DNA from: Mycolicibacter senuensis
GTDB lineage: Bacteria > Actinomycetota > Actinomycetes > Mycobacteriales > Mycobacteriaceae
Length of the DNA: 64,000 bases
Assembly (NCBI RefSeq): GCF_002101885.1
Contig: NZ_LQPS01000051.1
Coordinates: 30,935-94,934 of the forward strand
Direction: 5' to 3'
The translations under genes and the position numbers were made by a program. Shown one piece after another: positions 1 to 8,014 of this stretch. The stretch's first letter is position 1. Each line of letters begins with the position of its first letter. Under the pieces are notes generated by a model. The model worked only from the letters and a program-made list of their open reading frames with translations, was not told the origin of the DNA and made no database searches.

Positions 1-126
1 TTGGCCTACTACGAGCGCGACGGCGCGCTTTCCGGGGTGGTGGGCGCCGGCCGCCCCGCCAAGGTGATGGGGGCGCGGGCCAAGATCGCCGACGGCGCCC
101 CGATCTCCGAGATCCTCAACCCGTAA
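1..126 (+). CDS. C-terminal end of a probable ferredoxin reductase-like FAD oxidoreductase (partial)
   Basis: The window opens inside a plus-strand reading frame that ends with TAA at 124-126. The 41 visible residues contain GVVGAGRPAKVMGARAKI followed by a short acidic tail. This resembles the C-terminal reductase domain of ferredoxin/rubredoxin reductases, where a Gly-rich strand precedes a helix carrying basic residues. The start and the FAD and NAD domains lie outside the window, so the family call is an inference from a short tail. About 50 bases of non-coding DNA separate it from the palindrome before the next operon. Confidence 0.45.
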   Translation: MAYYERDGALSGVVGAGRPAKVMGARAKIADGAPISEILNP

Positions 127-175
127 CCGGGGCAGCGGTCCCAGCGCAGCCACGGGCAGCCCTTCCCTTTTCCAT

Positions 176-192
176 GGAGAACGGTATTCTCC
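176..192. promoter_or_regulatory. Palindromic operator candidate upstream of the kinase/SDR/ACAD operon
   Basis: GGAGAA-CGGTA-TTCTCC is a perfect 6-bp inverted repeat with a 5-base spacer. It is flanked by TCCAT (171-175) and ATGGA (195-199), which also form an inverted pair. It ends about 25 bases before the likely start at 218. The core matches the GAGAA-N5-TTCTC pattern seen at 17537, 32899 and, less perfectly, 42851. A TetR gene is fourth in the downstream operon and is a candidate ligand-responsive binder. Confidence 0.55.
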
Positions 193-217
193 GTATGGAG
201 AGTGAAAGGTGCGGCCG

Positions 218-1258
218 ATGGACGGTGGACAGGGAACCCGGCTCGACGCGGTGGCGCTGGGACGTTGGCTCGACGCCAACGGCGCCCCCGGTGACGGCGA
301 GACCCCGACGCTGGAACCGCTGACCGGCGGCTCGCAGAACACCCTGTTCCGACTGCACCGGGCCGAGGCCACCATGGTGCTGCGGATGCCGGGCGCCCGC
401 GCCGACGCAGCCCGCATCGACGGGTTGCGGCGCGAGATCCGGCTGGTGCGCGCCCTGGCGGGCACCGACGTCCCGCACGCGGAGCTGATCGCCGCCGACG
501 ACGCCGGCGACCTGCTCGGCGTACCGTTCTACGTCATGGCCGAGGTGGACGGCTGGAACTCGACCGGCAACGCCTGGCCGGCCCCGTTCGATGCGGACCT
601 GACCGCCCGTCGCGGTCTGGCCTTCGAACTCGTCGAGGGCGCCGCCCGGCTCGGCCGGGTGGACTGGCGAGCGCAGGGGCTGGAAGGGTTCGGCCGACCG
701 GACGGATTTCACGAGCGCCAGGTGGACCGTTGGCTGGCCTTCCTGGACAGCTACCGGGTGCGCGAGCTGCCCGGCCTCGACGACGCGTCGAACTGGTTGC
801 GTCGCAACCGTCCCGCTCACTACACCCCGGGCATCATGCACGGCGACTACCAGTTCGCCAACGTGATGTACGCCCACGGCGCCCCGGCGAAACTCGCCGC
901 GATCATCGACTGGGAGATGACCACCATCGGCGATCCGCTGCTCGACCTGGCCTGGGCGCTGCTGGGCTACGACGGCGAGAACCCGCGCACCCAGGGCTAT
1001 TACGCCGATCTCGCCGGAATGCCGACCCGCAGCGAACTGCTGGACCGCTACGAGCAGGTGAGCGGGCTGTCGACGGAGAACATCGACTACTACCTGGTGC
1101 TGGCCAACTGGAAACTCGGGATCGTGCTGGAGAAGACCTACGCCGCCTCGGTCACCGGTGATCGGGTCGACCCGAAGATCGCGGCCGCGATGGGCCCGAT
1201 GATCCCGCAGTTGATCGCCACCGCGGCCGAACTGGCCCGCTCGTCGACGGGAGCCTGA
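218..1258 (+). CDS. Phosphotransferase family protein (APH fold), ACAD10/11-type kinase partner
   Basis: A 346-residue aminoglycoside-phosphotransferase-fold protein. The Brenner-type catalytic loop HGDYQFANVMY lies near residue 207 and the metal-binding IIDWE near 229; a nucleotide-loop-like GGSQNTLFRL is near residue 37. ATG 218 is preferred because GAAAGG at 204-209 lies 8 bases before it; GTG 209 is an in-frame alternative with GGAG upstream. It is one base from the SDR gene and two genes from an ACAD10/11-like dehydrogenase. In mammalian ACAD10/11 and the bacterial Lva pathway, such kinases phosphorylate 4-hydroxyacyl-CoA. That role here is inferred from context; antibiotic resistance is unlikely. 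Confidence 0.85.
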   Translation: MDGGQGTRLDAVALGRWLDANGAPGDGETPTLEPLTGGSQNTLFRLHRAEATMVLRMPGARADAARIDGLRREIRLVRALAGTDVPHAELIAADDAGDLLGVPFYVMAEVDGWNSTGNAWPAPFDADLTARRGLAFELVEGAARLGRVDWRAQGLEGFGRPDGFHERQVDRWLAFLDSYRVRELPGLDDASNWLRRNRPAHYTPGIMHGDYQFANVMYAHGAPAKLAAIIDWEMTTIGDPLLDLAWALLGYDGENPRTQGYYADLAGMPTRSELLDRYEQVSGLSTENIDYYLVLANWKLGIVLEKTYAASVTGDRVDPKIAAAMGPMIPQLIATAAELARSSTGA

Positions 1259-1259
1259 C

Positions 1260-2018
1260 ATGGGGTATGCCGACGAACTGTTCGACCTGACCGACCGGGT
1301 GGTACTGGTCACCGGCGGCAGCCGCGGGCTGGGCCGCGAGATGGCGCTGGCAGCCGCCCGCTGCGGCGCCGACGTGGTGATCGCCAGCCGCAAACTCGAC
1401 GCATGCCAGGCCACCGCCGCCGAGATCGAGGCCCAGACCGGGCGCACCGCCATGCCCTACGCCGCGCACGTCGGGCGCTGGGATCAGCTCGACGGGCTGG
1501 TCGACGCGGCCTATGAACGGTTCGGGCGGGTCGACGTACTGGTCAACAACGCGGGCATGTCCCCGGTCTACGCCAAACAGACCGACGTCACCGAGAAGAT
1601 GTTCGACGCGGTGGTCAACCTCAACCTCAAGGGCCCGTTCCGGCTCTCGGCCCTGGTCGGTGAACGCATGGTGGCCGCCGGCCGGGGCTCGATCATCAAC
1701 GTCAGCACGCACGGCTCGCTGCGCCCGCACCCGTCGTTCATCCCCTACGCCGCCTCCAAGGCCGGACTCAACGTGATGACCGAAGCGCTGGCCCAGGCGT
1801 TCGGCCCGACGGTGCGGGTCAACACCTTGATGCCCGGGCCGTTCCTGACCGACATCTCCAAGGCGTGGAACTTCACCGAAGCCGACAATCCGTTCGGGTC
1901 AGCGTCGTTGCAACGCGCCGGAAACCCACCGGAGATCGTCGGCGCCGCACTGTTTTTGATGTCGGACGCGTCGAGTTTCACCACCGGTTCGATCGTGCGG
2001 GCCGACGGCGGCTCCTGA
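1260..2018 (+). CDS. SDR family NAD(P)-dependent oxidoreductase
   Basis: A 252-residue classical short-chain dehydrogenase, normal length for the family. It has the dinucleotide motif VTGGSRGLG near residues 18-26, the NNAG motif near 96, a catalytic Ser in NVSTHGS near 149, and the YAASK Tyr/Lys pair near 163-167. The start ATG is one base after the stop of the kinase gene, so the two are co-transcribed. In a 4-hydroxy acid pathway it could interconvert the keto and hydroxy forms of the substrate; this is inference, and the substrate is not readable from the sequence. Confidence 0.88.
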   Translation: MGYADELFDLTDRVVLVTGGSRGLGREMALAAARCGADVVIASRKLDACQATAAEIEAQTGRTAMPYAAHVGRWDQLDGLVDAAYERFGRVDVLVNNAGMSPVYAKQTDVTEKMFDAVVNLNLKGPFRLSALVGERMVAAGRGSIINVSTHGSLRPHPSFIPYAASKAGLNVMTEALAQAFGPTVRVNTLMPGPFLTDISKAWNFTEADNPFGSASLQRAGNPPEIVGAALFLMSDASSFTTGSIVRADGGS

Positions 2019-2055
2019 TCACTCAAACCTGACCACCGCTGAGAGGAGCGAAAAG

Positions 2056-3360
2056 ATGGCGTGGGATTTCTCGACCGAACCGGAATTCGAGGCCAAGCTC
2101 GACTGGATCCGGGCGTTCGTGCGCGACGAGGTGGAACCGCTCGAGGTGCTGTTCCCCGGCTGCGAGTATCTGCCGCTGAACGACGAACGGCGCCGCATCG
2201 TCGACCCGCTCAAAGACCGGGTGCGCGAGCAGGGGCTGTGGGCGCCGCACCTGGGTCCCGAACTCGGCGGCCAGGGCTTCGGGGCGGTCAAGCTGACCCT
2301 GATCAACGAGATCCTGGGCCGGTCGAGTTGGGCACCGATCGTGTTCGGCACCCAGGCTCCCGACACCGGTAACGCCGAGATCCTGGCCCGCTTCGGCACC
2401 ACTGAGCAGAAGGACGAATATCTGGCCGGGTTGCTGTCCGGGGAGATCTTCTCCTGCTTCTCGATGACCGAACCGCAGGGCGGCGCCGACCCGCGGGTGT
2501 TCACCACCAAGGCGGTGCGCGACGGTGATCAGTGGGTGATCAGCGGGCGGAAGTACTTCTCCTCCAACGCTTCGGTGGCCTCGTTCTTCATCGTGGTGGC
2601 CATCACCGACCCGGACGTGCCGGTGCACCGCGGCGCGTCGACGTTCCTGATCCCGGCCGGCACGCCGGGCCTGGTCGTCGAGGCCACCCACCACCTGGTG
2701 GGCTCCCATCCGCATGAGGCCGGGCACTCGCTGGTGCGCTACGACGACGTGCGGGTACCGGCCGAGGCGATCCTCGGTGAGCCGGGCCAGGGGTTCCTGA
2801 TCCTGCAGAACCGGCTGGCCGGGGGGCGGCTGCATCACGCCATGCGCTCGATCGGGGTCGCGCAACGCGCCGTCGACATGATGGCGCGGCGCGCGAAAAG
2901 CCGCTTCACCCAGGGTAGTTCGCTGGCAGACAAGCAGCTGGTGCAGGAATTCATCGCCGACTCCTATGCCGAGCTGGTGCCCTTCCGGTTGACGGTGCTG
3001 CACGCCGCGTGGCTGATCGACACCGCGGGAGAGCATGCCGCCCGCGCCGAGATCGGGGTGTGCAAGATCCTGGCCTCGCAGCTCCTCAAATCGATCGGGT
3101 TGCGCGCCATCCAGGTTCACGGCGCGATGGGGCTGACCGAGCAGCTGCCGCTGGTGAACGTGCTTTTGGGCGGGGTGGCACTCGGGCTGGCCGACGGGCC
3201 CACCGAGGCGCACAAGGTCAACCTGGCCCGGCTCCTGCTCAAAGGCTACGAGGCCGAGGATCCGGAGTGGCCCAGCGAATTCCTGGACAACCGCATCGAG
3301 GCCGCCCGCGCCAAGTACGGCGACCTGGTCGACCGGATTCCCGCGGTGCCCCGGACGTGA
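2056..3360 (+). CDS. Acyl-CoA dehydrogenase, ACAD10/11-like
   Basis: A 434-residue FAD-dependent acyl-CoA dehydrogenase fold protein; ATG follows a GAGGAGCG ribosome site. FAD and substrate motifs such as FSMTEPQGGADP (near 135) are present. Two features are typical of the ACAD10/11 branch: GGRLHHAMRSIG where LCAD-type enzymes place a Glu-Arg, and the C-terminal LADGPTEAHKVNLARL. In that branch the dehydrogenase domain acts on 4-phosphohydroxyacyl-CoA made by an APH kinase domain. Here the kinase is a separate gene two positions upstream. The GTGA overlap with the next gene couples it to TetR. The subfamily is confident; the substrate is inferred. Confidence 0.88.
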   Translation: MAWDFSTEPEFEAKLDWIRAFVRDEVEPLEVLFPGCEYLPLNDERRRIVDPLKDRVREQGLWAPHLGPELGGQGFGAVKLTLINEILGRSSWAPIVFGTQAPDTGNAEILARFGTTEQKDEYLAGLLSGEIFSCFSMTEPQGGADPRVFTTKAVRDGDQWVISGRKYFSSNASVASFFIVVAITDPDVPVHRGASTFLIPAGTPGLVVEATHHLVGSHPHEAGHSLVRYDDVRVPAEAILGEPGQGFLILQNRLAGGRLHHAMRSIGVAQRAVDMMARRAKSRFTQGSSLADKQLVQEFIADSYAELVPFRLTVLHAAWLIDTAGEHAARAEIGVCKILASQLLKSIGLRAIQVHGAMGLTEQLPLVNVLLGGVALGLADGPTEAHKVNLARLLLKGYEAEDPEWPSEFLDNRIEAARAKYGDLVDRIPAVPRT

Positions 3361-3956
3361 GCACCCGGGTCGACGCGGCTGTTCACCGCGCGCTCGACGA
3401 CCGCCAGCGGCAGGCGACCGCCGAGGTGGAACGCATCCTGGCGGCCGCGGTGACGGTGCTGGCACGGGTGGCGCCCGACGAGCCGCGGGTGTCGGACATC
3501 GTCGCGGAGGCCGGATCGTCGAACAAGGCGTTCTACCGGTACTTCACCGGCAAGGACGAACTCTTCCAGGCGGTGATGGAGCGCGGCGTCGCGATCGTCG
3601 TCTCCTATCTGGAACACCAACTGGCCAAGGAGGCCACGCCGGCCGGCAAGGTGGCCCGGTGGATCCGCGGTACGGTGGCGCAGGTGTCCGACCCGCATCT
3701 GCTGAGCCTGAGTCGCGCAGCCAGTTCCCAGCTGACGGCCACCGGTGTCTCCGATGACGAGATCCTGGCGCCGCTGCGCGATCTGCTCACCGAACCGGTA
3801 GCGGCACTCGGGGGCCGCGACCCGAGCCGGGACGCGGATATCGTTTTCACCTGCACACTGGCCGCCATGCGCCGCTACCTGGGCGGCATCGCCCAGCCCA
3901 AGCGGGCCGATGTCGACCATCTGGTGGCGTTCTGTCTACGGGGACTGGGAGTTTGA
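3357..3956 (+). CDS. TetR family transcriptional regulator
   Basis: A 199-residue protein with an N-terminal helix-turn-helix around residues 30-70 (RVSDIVAEAGSSNKAFYRYF then a GKDELF helix), typical of TetR repressors, and a divergent ligand-binding C-terminal half. The start GTG overlaps the preceding dehydrogenase stop by four bases (GTGA). Its own stop shares one base with the next ATG, so it sits inside the operon. The most likely role is autogenous control of this operon through the palindrome at 176-192, probably with an acyl-CoA ligand; the ligand is inferred from the gene context. Confidence 0.85.
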   Translation: MSTRVDAAVHRALDDRQRQATAEVERILAAAVTVLARVAPDEPRVSDIVAEAGSSNKAFYRYFTGKDELFQAVMERGVAIVVSYLEHQLAKEATPAGKVARWIRGTVAQVSDPHLLSLSRAASSQLTATGVSDDEILAPLRDLLTEPVAALGGRDPSRDADIVFTCTLAAMRRYLGGIAQPKRADVDHLVAFCLRGLGV

Positions 3957-4924
3957 TGCGCGCAATCGTTTGCCAACAGTACGGACCGCCGGAAAACCTG
4001 GTGCTCCAAGAGCTTCCGGACCCCACGCCCGGGCCCGGCACGATGGTGGTGCGGGTGCGGGCCGCGGCGGTCAACTTCCCCGACGTGCTGATGATCGACG
4101 GCAAGTACCAGCTGAAGATCCCTACCCCGTTCACGCCCGGCAGCGAACTGGCCGGCGACGTGATCGCGGCCGGTGACGGGGTGCCGTTCGGCCCCGGCGA
4201 CCGGGTGGTCGGCACCTCGTTCGTGGGCGCCTTCGCCGAGCAGGCGTTGCTGCCCGCCGCGGCGGTGACCGCGATCCCCGACGGCATCGACTACGCGGCC
4301 GCGGCCGGATTCGGCGTCACCTATCGCACCGCGTATCACGCGCTGCGCTCGGTCGCCCAAGTGGGCGAAGGGGATTGGGTGGTGGTGCTCGGCGCGGCCG
4401 GCGGTGTCGGGCTCGCGGCGGTCGACCTGGCAGTGACGCTGGGCGCGCGGGTGCTGGCCGCCGCATCCAGCCCGGAGAAGCTCGCGGTGTGCACCGAACG
4501 CGGCGCGAAAGCCGTGATCGACTACGACCGGGAGGATCTCAAGGTCCGGATCCGGGAGATCACCGGCGACGGCGCGCAGGCGGTGCTCGACCCGGTCGGC
4601 GGGCCCTATGCCGAACCGGCGCTGCGCAGCCTGGCCCGCGGCGGCCGCTTCGTCACGCTCGGTTACGCCGCCGGTTCGATCCCGGCCATCCCGCTGAACC
4701 TGGTGATGCTCAAGGGGATCACGGTGCAGGGCATGGAGATCCGGACGTTCGCCGACGACTTCCCGGCGGAGAACGAGCGCGACCTGGCCGAACTGCGGCA
4801 GCTGTTCGCCGAGGGCAAGGTCAGCCCCTACATCGGCGCCCGCTTCGACCTGACCGAGACCGCGGCGGCGCTGCGCTACGTGGCCGACCGCAAGGCCGTG
4901 GGCAAGATCATCATCGACGTCTGA
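3956..4924 (+). CDS. NADPH:quinone oxidoreductase family protein (zinc-independent MDR)
   Basis: A 322-residue medium-chain dehydrogenase/reductase. It has an N-terminal GroES-like fold with AAAVNFPDVLMIDGKYQ (about 33-49) and a nucleotide-binding segment GAAGGVGLAAVDLAVTLGA near 145. No structural-zinc Cys cluster is visible, as expected for the quinone oxidoreductase branch. ATG 3956 shares its A with the TetR stop, so it is the last gene of the operon starting at 218. Members reduce quinones or 2-enoyl compounds with NADPH. The exact substrate is not evident. Its last 14 bases overlap the 3' end of the convergent lipocalin-like gene. Confidence 0.85.
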   Translation: MRAIVCQQYGPPENLVLQELPDPTPGPGTMVVRVRAAAVNFPDVLMIDGKYQLKIPTPFTPGSELAGDVIAAGDGVPFGPGDRVVGTSFVGAFAEQALLPAAAVTAIPDGIDYAAAAGFGVTYRTAYHALRSVAQVGEGDWVVVLGAAGGVGLAAVDLAVTLGARVLAAASSPEKLAVCTERGAKAVIDYDREDLKVRIREITGDGAQAVLDPVGGPYAEPALRSLARGGRFVTLGYAAGSIPAIPLNLVMLKGITVQGMEIRTFADDFPAENERDLAELRQLFAEGKVSPYIGARFDLTETAAALRYVADRKAVGKIIIDV

Positions 4925-5300
4925 CCCACACCAGCGTGTTGTGGCTCGTCACACCGTCGCTGGTGGTGGTCGCCGACAAGGTGAGCCGGTCGCAGTCGAC
5001 GGTGGCCTGACGCAACTGCGGCGCCGCCAGCAACTCCGGCAGTATCGACATACTCACCAGATGGTGCACGGTGGCGGTGTCCTCGTCGACCCGGAACCGG
5101 CCGCCGTAGGCGATGTACTGGCGCAGCGCCGCATCGTCGCCCGAAACGAGCTGCGCGGACATATAGCCGTCGCCGGTGTAGAGGATCAGGCCGCGCGGCG
5201 CCGAGCCCATCGGGTGCGATACCGCCCCGGTGTCGACGTCGCGGGATTCCATCGACGACAACTCCCAGCCGCCCAGGATCGCGTCGCGCAAGGTGCCCAT
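4911..5300 (-). CDS. Lipocalin-like domain protein
   Basis: A 129-residue protein. WELSSMES near residue 12, LILYTGDGYMSAQL near 37-50 and the C-terminal LVWVRR strand match the lipocalin-like family often found as small stand-alone proteins beside oxidoreductases. No signal peptide is visible. It starts immediately after the carboxyltransferase gene: ATG at 5298-5300 overlaps the carboxyltransferase TGA by one base, so the two form a minus-strand operon. A small hydrophobic-ligand binding or steroid-isomerase-like role is possible but not shown by the sequence. Confidence 0.7.
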   Translation of the reverse strand: MGTLRDAILGGWELSSMESRDVDTGAVSHPMGSAPRGLILYTGDGYMSAQLVSGDDAALRQYIAYGGRFRVDEDTATVHHLVSMSILPELLAAPQLRQATVDCDRLTLSATTTSDGVTSHNTLVWVRRR

Positions 5301-6811
5301 CAGGGCATGATGACGGTTCGGGTCACCGGTTCGGCGACGGCCTGCCGGCTGGAAAGACCGCGCCGCAGGGCACTGAGCAGCGCATCGCGGGTCTCGCGTG
5401 GGTCGATCAGTTCGTCGAAGCCGAGTTGCTTGGCCGAGTGATAGGACGCCTGCAGCTCGGTGTCGCGCAGCTTGGCCGCCAGGTCCTCGCCGGCGTGCGA
5501 CGCTGCGCTCAAAGCGGCGGCGCTCATCGCCCCCATCGTCGCGCCCGGGTAGGCGAATGTGGCCACCTGCGAGTCGAATCCGAGCAGTGACATCACCATC
5601 GAGCCGAAACCGTAGGCCTTGCGCAGGGTCAGATGCAGTTTCAGGGTGGTGGCCGCGGTCTGGGCGGCGAACATCCGGGCGCCGGCCCGCAGCACCCCGG
5701 CACGCTCGGATCGGCTGCCGGGCAGCATGCCGGGGTTGTCGGCCAGGAACACGATCGGCAGGTGGAACGAATCGGCCACCGTGATGAAGTGGGCGGCCTT
5801 GTCGGCGGCGTCGGTGTCGATGGAGCCGGCCAGCACCTGCGGCTGGTTGGCGACCACCGCCACCGGATGGCCGCCGAGGTGGGCCAGCGCGCAGATGATG
5901 GCGCGGCCGAACCGGGGCTGCACCTCGAACCAGTCGGGCCGGTCGAAGACGACGTCGAGCACCGAGCGCATGTCGTAGACGCGGCGATTATCCCGCGACA
6001 CGATGTCGAGCAGTTCGGGTGTGGGCCTCGATTCGCCGGCCGGGTCGCCGGGCAGCGCCGCCGGGTACGACCAGGCACTCGGCGGGAAGTAGGACAGATA
6101 ACGGCGGATGTCGTCGAGCACCGCCGCGTCGTCGTCGGCGAGGTTGTGGATGACGCCGCTGTTCAAAGCGACCTCGGGGCCGCCCAGGTCCTCCTTCGAG
6201 ATCTCTTCGCCTGTCGACTCTTTGACCACCGGGGGCCCGGCGGTGAAGATCGCGCCGTGTGGGCTCATGATCCGGAAATCGCAGACCGGACCGACCAGGG
6301 CGCCATGTCCGGCCGAGGGGCCCAGCACCGCGGCGACGGTCGGCACCCGGCCCGAGCAGTGCGCCTGGGCCAGCAGGTCGGTCGGGGTGCGTCCGTAGTG
6401 CTCGCCGGTGGGGCGGAATCCGGCGCCCTCCAGCAGCATCACCAGCGGGATCTTGTCGCGCAGCGCCAGTTCGGCGATGCGGTACCGCTTGGCGTTGCCG
6501 CCGGGGCCGATGCTGCCCGCCAGCGTGGTGAAGTCCTCCGCGCCGACCATCACCGGGGAGCCGTTGATCTCCCCGGACCCGACCACGATCCCGTCGGCGG
6601 CGATCTCGGCGCCGACCATGGTGCCCAACTCACGGAATGTTCCCGGGTCGAGCAGGTGCGCGATCCGGGCCCGTGCGTCGAGCTTGCCCTTCCCGCGGTG
6701 TTTGGCCACCCGCTCGGCGCCGCCCATGGCCTGCGTGTGCTGCCGCCGCCGGTCCAGATCCTCCAGCGTCTCCTGCCAGCCCTGGGCGTTCGTCATCTGC
6801 GGAGTCTCCAT
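5300..6811 (-). CDS. Acyl-CoA carboxylase carboxyltransferase (beta) subunit
   Basis: A 503-residue carboxyltransferase of the AccD/PccB/MccB type. Recognisable elements include TLAGSIGPGGNAKRYR (near 95-110), a crotonase-like oxyanion region around AGFRPTGEHYGRTP, VLGPSAGHGALVGPVCDF, and a C-terminal half with LADNPGMLPGSRSERAGVLR and the AYGFGSMVM segment. It transfers carboxyl groups from biotin to an acyl-CoA. No biotin carboxylase or carrier subunit gene is in the window, so it must use one encoded elsewhere or act in a different reaction. ATG 6811 is the furthest plausible start; ATG 6796 is an alternative. Confidence 0.85.
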   Translation of the reverse strand: METPQMTNAQGWQETLEDLDRRRQHTQAMGGAERVAKHRGKGKLDARARIAHLLDPGTFRELGTMVGAEIAADGIVVGSGEINGSPVMVGAEDFTTLAGSIGPGGNAKRYRIAELALRDKIPLVMLLEGAGFRPTGEHYGRTPTDLLAQAHCSGRVPTVAAVLGPSAGHGALVGPVCDFRIMSPHGAIFTAGPPVVKESTGEEISKEDLGGPEVALNSGVIHNLADDDAAVLDDIRRYLSYFPPSAWSYPAALPGDPAGESRPTPELLDIVSRDNRRVYDMRSVLDVVFDRPDWFEVQPRFGRAIICALAHLGGHPVAVVANQPQVLAGSIDTDAADKAAHFITVADSFHLPIVFLADNPGMLPGSRSERAGVLRAGARMFAAQTAATTLKLHLTLRKAYGFGSMVMSLLGFDSQVATFAYPGATMGAMSAAALSAASHAGEDLAAKLRDTELQASYHSAKQLGFDELIDPRETRDALLSALRRGLSSRQAVAEPVTRTVIMP

Positions 6812-6822
6812 TCGTTGACCAT

Positions 6823-6839
6823 ACTGAAATTCTTACTGT
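6823..6839. promoter_or_regulatory. Imperfect dyad in the divergent 5' region of carboxyltransferase and kinase genes
   Basis: ACTGAAATTCTTACTGT has mirrored positions ACnGnAA/TTnCnGT and lies 12 bases upstream of the minus-strand carboxyltransferase start. It could be a repressor site controlling one or both divergent units, or simply promoter sequence. No regulator gene is adjacent. Evidence is the symmetry and position only. Confidence 0.3.
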
Positions 6840-6916
6840 AACGTCTCCCGGCATGGCTGGAAGTGGCTGCCCGAATGGACTTGCGGTATGAGTTCCGTTG
6901 CGCCGGAGTGTGGCCG

Positions 6917-8014
6917 GTGACTTCGGGCAGGCCGATTCCGCGGTATCCGGACGACGTGACCAGCGACTGGCTCTCGGCGGTATTGAGTGCCCGGGGGGAA
7001 CCGGTCGAGGTGGCTTCGGTCGACGTCGTCCCGGTCGGCACCGGTCAGACCGGGGCCACCTACCGGGTGACGGCTCGCTATACCGACGACCCCGGCGAGC
7101 TGCCCGGCACCTTCGTCATCAAACTCCCGGCCGGCGACGATGCCGTCCGCGATCGCGTCGTGCTGGGATACCGCAGTGAGTGCGCCTTCTACCAAGACGT
7201 CGCCGACCGCGTCCGGATACCGATTCCGGAGTGCTTCCACTGCGAAATCAATGCTGATGCAACCGAGTATGCGTTGCTGCTCGCAGATCGCGCGCCCGCG
7301 GTACAGGGCGATCAGATCGCGGGTTGCGATGAGCGGCAGGCGCGGTTGGCGGTGACCGCGCTGGCCGGACTGCACGCGCCCACCTGGTGCGGCCAGGAGT
7401 GGCTGACGTTCCCCGGTCTGGCGATGGCCCAGTTGGACGAGGCCGGCGCCAAGGGCATGGGCGACATCGCCCGGATGTGCGCCGAGACCACCGTGGAGCG
7501 GCTCGGCGGCCAACTCGGCGACGCCGACTGTGAGACGTTGACGGCCGCACTGGGACTGATCACGCCGTGGGTGTCGGCGCCGCTCGGCCGGTTCGCGCTG
7601 ATCCACGGCGATTACCGGCTCGACAACATGCTGTTCAGTCGGGATGAGAAGCAGATCTGGGTGGTCGATTGGCAGACGCTGGGCGTCGGGCTGGCGGCCC
7701 GGGATCTGGCCTACTTCACCGCGACGAGCCTGCGGCCCGAGCTGCGGTCGGCGATCGAAAAGGATCTGGTCACCGCCTACCACGACGCGCTGCTCGGCCA
7801 CGGGGTGACCGGTTATGACTGGGAAACCTGTTGGCAGGACTACCGGTTCGGAATGTTGCAGGCCCCGTTGATCTGCGCGTTCGGGCTGGTCTTCGCGACC
7901 GGCACCGACCGCGGCGACGACATGTTCGTCACCATGTTGCGGCGGGCCTGTCAGGCGATCCGCGACCTGGACACGCTGGAACTGGTGGGAGAGGTCTGTG
8001 CACATGACGGCTGA
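6917..8014 (+). CDS. Phosphotransferase family protein (APH fold)
   Basis: A kinase-fold protein of 365 residues from GTG 6917, which follows CGGAG by 8 bases; GTG 6863 is an upstream in-frame alternative. The catalytic loop LIHGDYRLDNMLF and the metal motif VVDWQTLGVG are clear in the C-terminal half. The ARDLAYFTATSL helix is typical of the mycobacterial fad-associated kinase family. It partly overlaps the enoyl-CoA hydratase start, so the pair is co-transcribed. By analogy with ACAD10/11 kinases it may phosphorylate a hydroxyacyl-CoA or a related alcohol; the substrate is unknown. Confidence 0.82.
   Translation: MTSGRPIPRYPDDVTSDWLSAVLSARGEPVEVASVDVVPVGTGQTGATYRVTARYTDDPGELPGTFVIKLPAGDDAVRDRVVLGYRSECAFYQDVADRVRIPIPECFHCEINADATEYALLLADRAPAVQGDQIAGCDERQARLAVTALAGLHAPTWCGQEWLTFPGLAMAQLDEAGAKGMGDIARMCAETTVERLGGQLGDADCETLTAALGLITPWVSAPLGRFALIHGDYRLDNMLFSRDEKQIWVVDWQTLGVGLAARDLAYFTATSLRPELRSAIEKDLVTAYHDALLGHGVTGYDWETCWQDYRFGMLQAPLICAFGLVFATGTDRGDDMFVTMLRRACQAIRDLDTLELVGEVCAHDG

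Noticed and set aside
176..192. KstR or KstR2 (cholesterol regulon) operator
   Set aside because: The GAGAA-N5-TTCTC pattern does not match the KstR (TnnAACnnGTTnnA) motif or the KstR2 motif as I recall it.
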